The position numbers were made by a program, and so were the translations under genes. 36,766 nt of DNA from CCY15215 sp034932145. Its GTDB lineage: Bacteria; Cyanobacteriota; Cyanobacteriia; Cyanobacteriales; Spirulinaceae. The notes under the pieces are model-generated. The model saw nothing but the letters and a program-made list of their open reading frames with translations. It searched no databases and had not been told where the DNA came from. Positions 32,239-36,766 of this stretch are shown piece after piece (within the stretch, counting starts at the first letter, position 1; each line of letters begins with the position of its first letter). The stretch covers positions 1 through 36,766 of the forward strand of contig NZ_JAYGHV010000009.1 of NCBI RefSeq assembly GCF_034932145.1. Reading direction: 5' to 3'.

Positions 32239-33074
32239 ACAGAGGCAAATCCTATGTGCCACCGTTCGAGTTAGATAAACCGATGACTGGCGGCGCAGTT
32301 GGCGAAGTCCTAGAGTCCCGCGCCGATCAATTCAAGCCCGGTGATGCGGTCACGTCTAGCTATGGCTGGCGGGAATATTTCATCGCTAAACCGGAAGAGT
32401 TACACCCAGTCAGTCGCGACCTCCAACCGCTTTCAGTTTACCTAGCTGCCCTTGGTATGACGGGCATGACGGCTTGGGCTGGGCTGAATTTGGTGGATGT
32501 CAAAGCGGGTGACGTTGTGTTTATTTCGGGAGCGGCTGGGGCGGTCGGTAGCGTGGCTGGGCAACTGGCAAAATTGCGGGGATGCAAGGTCATTGGATCG
32601 GCAGGTTCAGCAGAGAAAATCCAATTTCTGTTGGAAGACTGTGGCTTTGACATCGCCTTTAACTACAAGACTGATGCGGTGCTTAAACAGTTGAACCTGG
32701 CAGCACCGGATGGAATTGATGTCTATTTCGATAATGTCGGCGGTGAAATGCTCGAAGCGGCGCTCTCAGCTTTACGGGTGAATGGTCGGATTATCGCCTG
32801 TGGTAGCATCTCTGGGTACAACGACGAAACACCCCAACCTGGCCCTCCTAATCTTTTCAATATGACGACTAAACGATTGACGATGAAAGGGTTAATCGTC
32901 GGCGATTGGCTCAGTCGTCAAGGCGAATTTGAACAGGAAGTGGGCGGCTATTTCCGCGCTGGAAAACTGAAAAACAAGGAAACAGTCGTGACAGGCATCG
33001 ATCAAGCGGTGGGCGCGTTCATCGGTCTATTTGAAGGCAAAAATATCGGCAAGATGATCGTGAAATTCGATTAA
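32205..33074 (+). CDS. NADP-dependent medium-chain oxidoreductase, N-terminally truncated
   Basis: 289 residues of a zinc-independent MDR reductase of the leukotriene B4 dehydrogenase/YncB group. The nucleotide-binding region is intact (VFISGAAGAVGSVAGQLAKL), as are DVYFDNVGGEMLEAAL and the substrate-loop GSISGYN. Homology can be traced upstream of the first ATG as GQVLVRNLYMSVDPYMRGRM in the same frame, back to about 32178 inside the alternative oxidase ORF. The usual first 30-odd residues and any ribosome binding site are missing, so the gene has lost its 5' end to the same deletion that removed the oxidase 3' end. Translation from ATG 32205 would lack the first beta strands and may be non-functional. 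Confidence 0.85.
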   Translation: MSVDPYMRGRMNRGKSYVPPFELDKPMTGGAVGEVLESRADQFKPGDAVTSSYGWREYFIAKPEELHPVSRDLQPLSVYLAALGMTGMTAWAGLNLVDVKAGDVVFISGAAGAVGSVAGQLAKLRGCKVIGSAGSAEKIQFLLEDCGFDIAFNYKTDAVLKQLNLAAPDGIDVYFDNVGGEMLEAALSALRVNGRIIACGSISGYNDETPQPGPPNLFNMTTKRLTMKGLIVGDWLSRQGEFEQEVGGYFRAGKLKNKETVVTGIDQAVGAFIGLFEGKNIGKMIVKFD

Positions 33075-33111
33075 GTCGTGACCCATTCAAAAGTAATTAA
33101 AGGAGTTTAAG

Positions 33112-33807
33112 ATGAAAATATTGATGGTACTGACCTCACACGAGCAACTCGGCAATACGGGTAAAAAAACGGGTTTTTGGCTCGAAGAATTCGCCGCCCC
33201 TTACTATGCGTTCAAAGACGCAGGTGCGACGATCGCACTCGCTTCACCGGAGGGTGGACAGCCACCGCTCGATCCCAAGAGTGACACCCCAGATTCTCAG
33301 ACAAAAGATACGGAACGCTTCAAAGCAGACCCTGCCGCCCAAGCCGCGATCGCGCAGACAATCGAGTTGAGTCAGGTTTCCCCTGGCGATTTCGACGCTG
33401 TATTTTACCCTGGTGGTCACGGACCCCTCTGGGACTTAGCTGAAGATGCAGCCTCGATCGCCCTGATCGAAGCCATGCTGGGGGCAGATAAACCCGTCGC
33501 TTTAGTTTGCCATGCGCCAGGTGTGCTGCGTCATGTCAAGGCAGTCAACGGCGATCCTGTGGTGCAAGGTAAAGCCGTCACAGGTTTCACCAACACCGAG
33601 GAAGAAGCAGCCGGATTAACTAAGATTGTCCCTTTCTTAGTCGAAGATATGCTCCGAAGTAACGGCGGCAATTATTCCAAAGTCGCTAACTGGCAGCCCC
33701 ATGTTGTGAAAGATGGGCTGTTAATTACTGGGCAAAACCCCGCATCTTCTGAGCCAGCCGCTAAGGAGCTATTAGAAAAGCTCAAGTTGCTTACCACTGT
33801 TGAATAA
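33112..33807 (+). CDS. DJ-1/PfpI-family class I glutamine amidotransferase-like protein (Hsp31-like)
   Basis: A 231-residue DJ-1/PfpI protein of the Hsp31 type. The nucleophile elbow is LVCHAPG with C133 next to H134; the acidic residue in GFWLEEF (E25) and the loop FYPGGHGPLWDL complete the active-site region. Family members act as glyoxalase III (methylglyoxal to lactate), as protein or nucleotide deglycases, or as chaperones. A strong AAAGGAG lies 10 bases before the ATG, and the gene follows the truncated oxidoreductase by 37 bases in the same direction. Detoxification of reactive carbonyls fits the neighbouring aldehyde reductase. Confidence 0.9.
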   Translation: MKILMVLTSHEQLGNTGKKTGFWLEEFAAPYYAFKDAGATIALASPEGGQPPLDPKSDTPDSQTKDTERFKADPAAQAAIAQTIELSQVSPGDFDAVFYPGGHGPLWDLAEDAASIALIEAMLGADKPVALVCHAPGVLRHVKAVNGDPVVQGKAVTGFTNTEEEAAGLTKIVPFLVEDMLRSNGGNYSKVANWQPHVVKDGLLITGQNPASSEPAAKELLEKLKLLTTVE

Positions 33808-33916
33808 GCAGCATATTGACAGACCACTCGTAAAAATTGCGATCGCCTCTTTTTGAAATCAAGAAATTAATTAAAAACCAGTATTCAATCATCACTTTTA
33901 CTCAAAAAAGGCAACT

Positions 33917-35539
33917 ATGACGATACAGCAATTATCGACTCCCCCCTCGGCAAAACCCCGCACGGGCAATGGTTCCGCTCCCAAGGCTTACATGGTGGGG
34001 GGTGGGATTGGCTCCTTGGCCGCCGCCGCCTTCCTGATTCGCGATGGCAAGGTTCCCGGTCGCAATATCACCATCTACGAAGCGATGCCAGTCTTAGGCG
34101 GCAGTCTGGATGGTAACGGCAGCCCCAAGAATGGCTACACCATGCGCGGCGGGCGAATGCTGACAACCGACAACTATGAATGTACGTGGGATTTGTTCAA
34201 ATCGATCCCTTCCCTCAGTTCGACCGACCAGACGGTATTTGATGAGACGATCGCCTTCAATAAGCTCCACCAGTCCCACTCTCAGGCGCGACTCATCGAT
34301 CGCCATCGTGCCAATCTAGATGTCGAGTCGATGGGATTTTCTATGCAGGATCGCATTGAACTGCTCAAACTCACCGAGACTGACGAAGCAAAACTAGGCA
34401 CTAGCCGCATTACAGATTGGCTATCGCCGCCCTTTTTTACAACCAATTTTTGGTTTATGTGGTCAACGACCTTTGCGTTTCAACCTTGGCATAGCGCCGT
34501 GGAATTCCGACGTTATCTGCATCGGTTCATGATGGAATTTTCCCGCATCGAAACCCTAGCAGGGGTTAAGCGCACGGTTTACAACCAATTTGATTCATTG
34601 GTGAAACCGATGTTGAGTTGGCTGAAGGCGCAGGGGGTGAATTTCGTCGTTAACTGCACCGTGACGGACTTTGAGCTAAAAATGGATCGGGGCAAAATCG
34701 TCGTCACTGGCATTCACCACCAGCGCGACGGCAAGACAGATATCCTGGCGATCGCCGACAACGATTTAGTGTTCTTCCAAAACGGTTCGATGACCGATGC
34801 CTCCAGCTTTGGGTCAATGACAAATGCGCCCCAACATCTCACTAAAGAGGATAGTGGTGGCTGGTTGCTCTGGGAAAAGCTGGCACATAGCCATCCTGAA
34901 TTCGGGAACCCAGCAGCGTTCAATTCTAATATTCCAGAGTCGTTTTGGGAGTCCTTTACGGTAACAGTCAAAGACACCGCTTTCTTTGACCAGATGGAAG
35001 CATTTTCTGGGAATAAGGCTGGCACTGGCGGTTTGGTGACTTTCAAGGATTCCAATTGGATGCTGTCAATCGTGTTAGCGCATCAACCCCACTACATCGA
35101 CCAACCTGCTGATGTGCAAGTGTTTTGGGGCTATGCTCTGCACCCCGATCGCATTGGTGACTTTGTACCCAAATCCATGGCCGATTGCAACGGCAGCGAA
35201 ATTTTGCAAGAGCTATGCGGTCATCTCAATTTCGATTTGGAGACGATCGCCTCTGCCATCTGTATTCCCTGTCGGATGCCCTACATCACCAGTATGTTCA
35301 TGCCCCGTGCGGAGGGCGATCGCCCGTTGCCCGTGCCAAAGAACTCCAAAAACCTAGCATTTATCAGCCAGTTTGTCGAAATCCCTAATGATGTCGTTTT
35401 TACGGTGGAATATTCCATTCGGGTGGCTCAAATGGCTGTCTACGAACTGCTGGGCATCGATCGCGAGATTCCACCCATTCTGCACCATGACGACTCCCTC
35501 AAGGTGAAATTTGACGCAGTGGTGAAGGCGTTTCAGTAA
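33917..35539 (+). CDS. ohyA: Oleate hydratase
   Basis: A 540-residue FAD-dependent fatty-acid hydratase that adds water across the cis-9 double bond of oleate or related unsaturated acids to give 10-hydroxy acids. The FAD Rossmann motif is AYMVGGGIGSLAAAAFLIRD; LGGSLDG and GYTMRGGRMLT follow as in the family, along with the aromatic substrate channel WFMWSTTFAFQPWHSA. IPCRMPYITSMFMPR and FISQFVEIPNDVVFTVEYS are typical of the C-terminal half. Length is near normal for the shorter bacterial forms. Such enzymes are common in Firmicutes and some Proteobacteria; presence in a cyanobacterium may reflect transfer. It could detoxify host-toxic free unsaturated fatty acids released from membrane lipids. 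Confidence 0.92.
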   Translation: MTIQQLSTPPSAKPRTGNGSAPKAYMVGGGIGSLAAAAFLIRDGKVPGRNITIYEAMPVLGGSLDGNGSPKNGYTMRGGRMLTTDNYECTWDLFKSIPSLSSTDQTVFDETIAFNKLHQSHSQARLIDRHRANLDVESMGFSMQDRIELLKLTETDEAKLGTSRITDWLSPPFFTTNFWFMWSTTFAFQPWHSAVEFRRYLHRFMMEFSRIETLAGVKRTVYNQFDSLVKPMLSWLKAQGVNFVVNCTVTDFELKMDRGKIVVTGIHHQRDGKTDILAIADNDLVFFQNGSMTDASSFGSMTNAPQHLTKEDSGGWLLWEKLAHSHPEFGNPAAFNSNIPESFWESFTVTVKDTAFFDQMEAFSGNKAGTGGLVTFKDSNWMLSIVLAHQPHYIDQPADVQVFWGYALHPDRIGDFVPKSMADCNGSEILQELCGHLNFDLETIASAICIPCRMPYITSMFMPRAEGDRPLPVPKNSKNLAFISQFVEIPNDVVFTVEYSIRVAQMAVYELLGIDREIPPILHHDDSLKVKFDAVVKAFQ

Positions 35540-35576
35540 CGCTGCCAAGGGCGATCGCGCGATCGGCGTTGATTTA

Positions 35577-35589
35577 ATTCAAGTTGAGT
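35577..35589. repeat. Upstream motif shared with the HPF-like gene, copy 1
   Basis: ATTCAAGTTGAGT occurs here, 77 bases before the DsbA-like gene, and again at 36366-36378, 53 bases before the HPF-like gene. Both copies follow a GCGATCG-type sequence and a TTGATT. It may be a common operator or a small duplicated intergenic segment. Confidence 0.5.
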
Positions 35590-35665
35590 GTTAAAAACAC
35601 AAAAGTGACGATCCACATTATTACTGGGATTTGCACGATGTTTAGATTCCCGCACTGGAATAACA

Positions 35666-36343
35666 ATGGAACCCATTCGTATCTTTTACTTTTCCGATGT
35701 TCTCTGTATTTGGGCTTATATTGCTCATATTCGTCTGGATGAGTTGAAAACAACCTTTCAAGACCAAATTGCAATTGAATCCCACTTCGTCTCTGTCTTT
35801 GGTACTGCCCATGAAAAACTAGAGAACGGATGGCGCGATCGGGGGGGATTGCAAGGATACAGTAATCATATTCAGGAGGTTGCCAGCAAGTTCGATCATA
35901 TCACCGTCCATCCTGATATTTGGACTAAGGTTACACCCCATTCATCCACATCCTGCCATTTGTTTCTCCATGCCATTCAACTACTAGAAGCGAAGGGTTT
36001 AGTAGAGCAATCTCAACAGGTATTTGAAAAAGCAACCTGGGCATTTCGGGAGGCATTTTTCACCCACCTGGCAGACATTTCCGACCGTAAGATGCAATTT
36101 GGCATTGCGGAGGAGTTAGGACTACCGATCGCAGCGATCCAAGCTCAGATCGATAGTGGTGAGGCTTATGCCCAGTTATCCAAGGATTTTGAATTAGTCA
36201 AAGAGCATACTGTTACAGTCAGCCCGACCCTGATTTTTAATGAAGGACGACAGAGACTCAACGGCAATGTGAGCTACAGGGTCATCGAAGCCAATATTCG
36301 GGAGTTACTACACCATCCTGCGGGCGAACAATCCTGGTGTTAG
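35666..36343 (+). CDS. DsbA-family (FrnE/HCCA-isomerase-like) thioredoxin-fold protein
   Basis: A 225-residue thioredoxin-fold protein with a large helical insertion. The N-terminal strand and active-site loop read IFYFSDVLCIWAYIAHIRL, with a single cysteine (C-I-W-A) in place of CxxC, and the cis-proline loop is TVSPTLIFN. This fits the FrnE or 2-hydroxychromene-2-carboxylate-isomerase branch, whose members act on glutathione adducts or as isomerases, better than a disulfide oxidase. No signal peptide is present, so it acts in the cytoplasm. It lies 126 bases after oleate hydratase in the same direction. Substrate unknown. Confidence 0.85.
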   Translation: MEPIRIFYFSDVLCIWAYIAHIRLDELKTTFQDQIAIESHFVSVFGTAHEKLENGWRDRGGLQGYSNHIQEVASKFDHITVHPDIWTKVTPHSSTSCHLFLHAIQLLEAKGLVEQSQQVFEKATWAFREAFFTHLADISDRKMQFGIAEELGLPIAAIQAQIDSGEAYAQLSKDFELVKEHTVTVSPTLIFNEGRQRLNGNVSYRVIEANIRELLHHPAGEQSWC

Positions 36344-36365
36344 GGATGTTGGGCGATCGACCTTG

Positions 36366-36378
36366 ATTCAAGTTGAGT
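36366..36378. repeat. Upstream motif shared with the DsbA-like gene, copy 2
   Basis: Second exact copy of ATTCAAGTTGAGT, in the gap before the HPF-like gene, again next to a GCGATCG sequence and TTGATT. See 35577-35589. Confidence 0.5.
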
Positions 36379-36430
36379 CCATGTAGAGCCAATCACAATT
36401 ACAAAAGAAAACTACCAAAAGGAAACTACC

Positions 36431-36766
36431 ATGCAAATCCAAATCAATACTGGTCATAATATCGAAGGTCACGAAGCACTGGCCACTCATTTCACTGGTG
36501 TGGTGGAAGAGAGTCTGAGCCGATTTGGAGATCGCATCACTCAAGTTAATGTTCACCTGAGCGATGAGAATAGCGACAAGAAGGGCGGCGGTGACGATAT
36601 GCGCTGCACGATCGAAGCCCGTCTCGCAGGAAGCCAACCCCTCGCGGTAACGCATCAGGCAGCAACCTTAAACCAAGCTGTTGACGGGGCTGCGGAGAAA
36701 GTAACCCACTTGCTCGAGAGTACACTGGGGCGACTAGAGCATCAAGCGAGTCACCGAAGTGACCCA
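36431..36766 (+). CDS. HPF/RaiA-like ribosome-associated protein (partial, runs off the window)
   Basis: The first 112 codons are present, with no stop before the window ends. The protein starts MQIQINTGHNIEGHEALATH and continues as a beta-alpha-beta unit: VVEESLSRFGDRITQVNVHL, CTIEARLAGSQPLAVTH and LNQAVDGAAEKVTHLLESTL. This matches HPF/RaiA (S30AE) ribosome-hibernation folds, particularly the short stand-alone group found in stress clusters. Such proteins bind the 30S subunit and stall translation in stationary phase. An in-frame opening in the opposite strand over the same bases is a shadow. Confidence 0.75.
   Translation, partial: MQIQINTGHNIEGHEALATHFTGVVEESLSRFGDRITQVNVHLSDENSDKKGGGDDMRCTIEARLAGSQPLAVTHQAATLNQAVDGAAEKVTHLLESTLGRLEHQASHRSDP

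Noticed and set aside
1..36766. CRISPR array
   Set aside because: No regularly spaced repeats of 24-40 bases with unique spacers were seen; repeats found are 7-mers, a 13-mer or palindromes.
1..36766. GCGATCGC octamers as local regulatory sites
   Set aside because: They occur throughout coding and non-coding sequence, as expected for the HIP1 repeat of many cyanobacteria, so they are a lineage marker and not a site-specific signal.

Overview
The window is chromosomal DNA of a cyanobacterium. The octamer GCGATCGC (HIP1) is scattered through most genes and gaps, and several proteins are of cyanobacterial type: a CrhR-like RNA helicase, threonine synthase, argininosuccinate lyase, BioY, DUF3611 and CHAT relics, and heptamer tandem repeats. 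Genus cannot be read from the sequence; a filamentous or mat-forming lineage is a guess.

Layout. 1-7957 is mostly housekeeping: an excisionase-type HTH protein (-), a DEAD-box helicase behind a long leader, thrC, a relic of a CHAT-protease gene, a glycosyltransferase overlapping a peptidoglycan-binding/HEAT membrane protein, and an EamA transporter. 8085-9960 is an AT-rich, HIP1-free restriction-modification pair (N4C/N6A-type methyltransferase plus a divergent endonuclease). 10181-14696 looks like a small-molecule catabolic cluster: sodium:solute symporter, TRZ/ATZ-type amidohydrolase, cysteine hydrolase and cupin, which together suggest uptake and hydrolysis of a C-N compound. A coiled-coil membrane protein and BioY follow. 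17169-19803 holds two tandem paralogous cell-wall amidases without signal peptides; the second also carries an M15 peptidase domain and is followed by a strongly folded 3' region ending in a terminator. argH, a small membrane protein and a GAF-SpoIIE phosphatase complete this part.

23961-27999 is a second defence island: a single-chain nuclease-methyltransferase, a two-TRD specificity subunit whose C-terminal ~60 residues look like a small antitoxin, and an overlapping PIN-domain toxin. No HsdR motor is present. The island is bordered by two newly recognised gene relics: a frameshifted ORF under the methylase start, and a DUF3611 membrane-protein gene with in-frame stops.

28657-36766 is a one-strand run of stress and redox genes: phosphoketolase (only the N-terminal half), a coiled-coil protein, zinc alcohol dehydrogenase, alternative oxidase (C-terminus lost) abutting a medium-chain oxidoreductase (N-terminus lost), a DJ-1/PfpI protein, oleate hydratase, a DsbA/FrnE-like protein and a partial HPF/RaiA-like ribosome-associated protein. 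The two clean truncations point to internal deletions in this cluster. The strongest candidate for something little described is the specificity-subunit/antitoxin fusion coupled to a PIN toxin.
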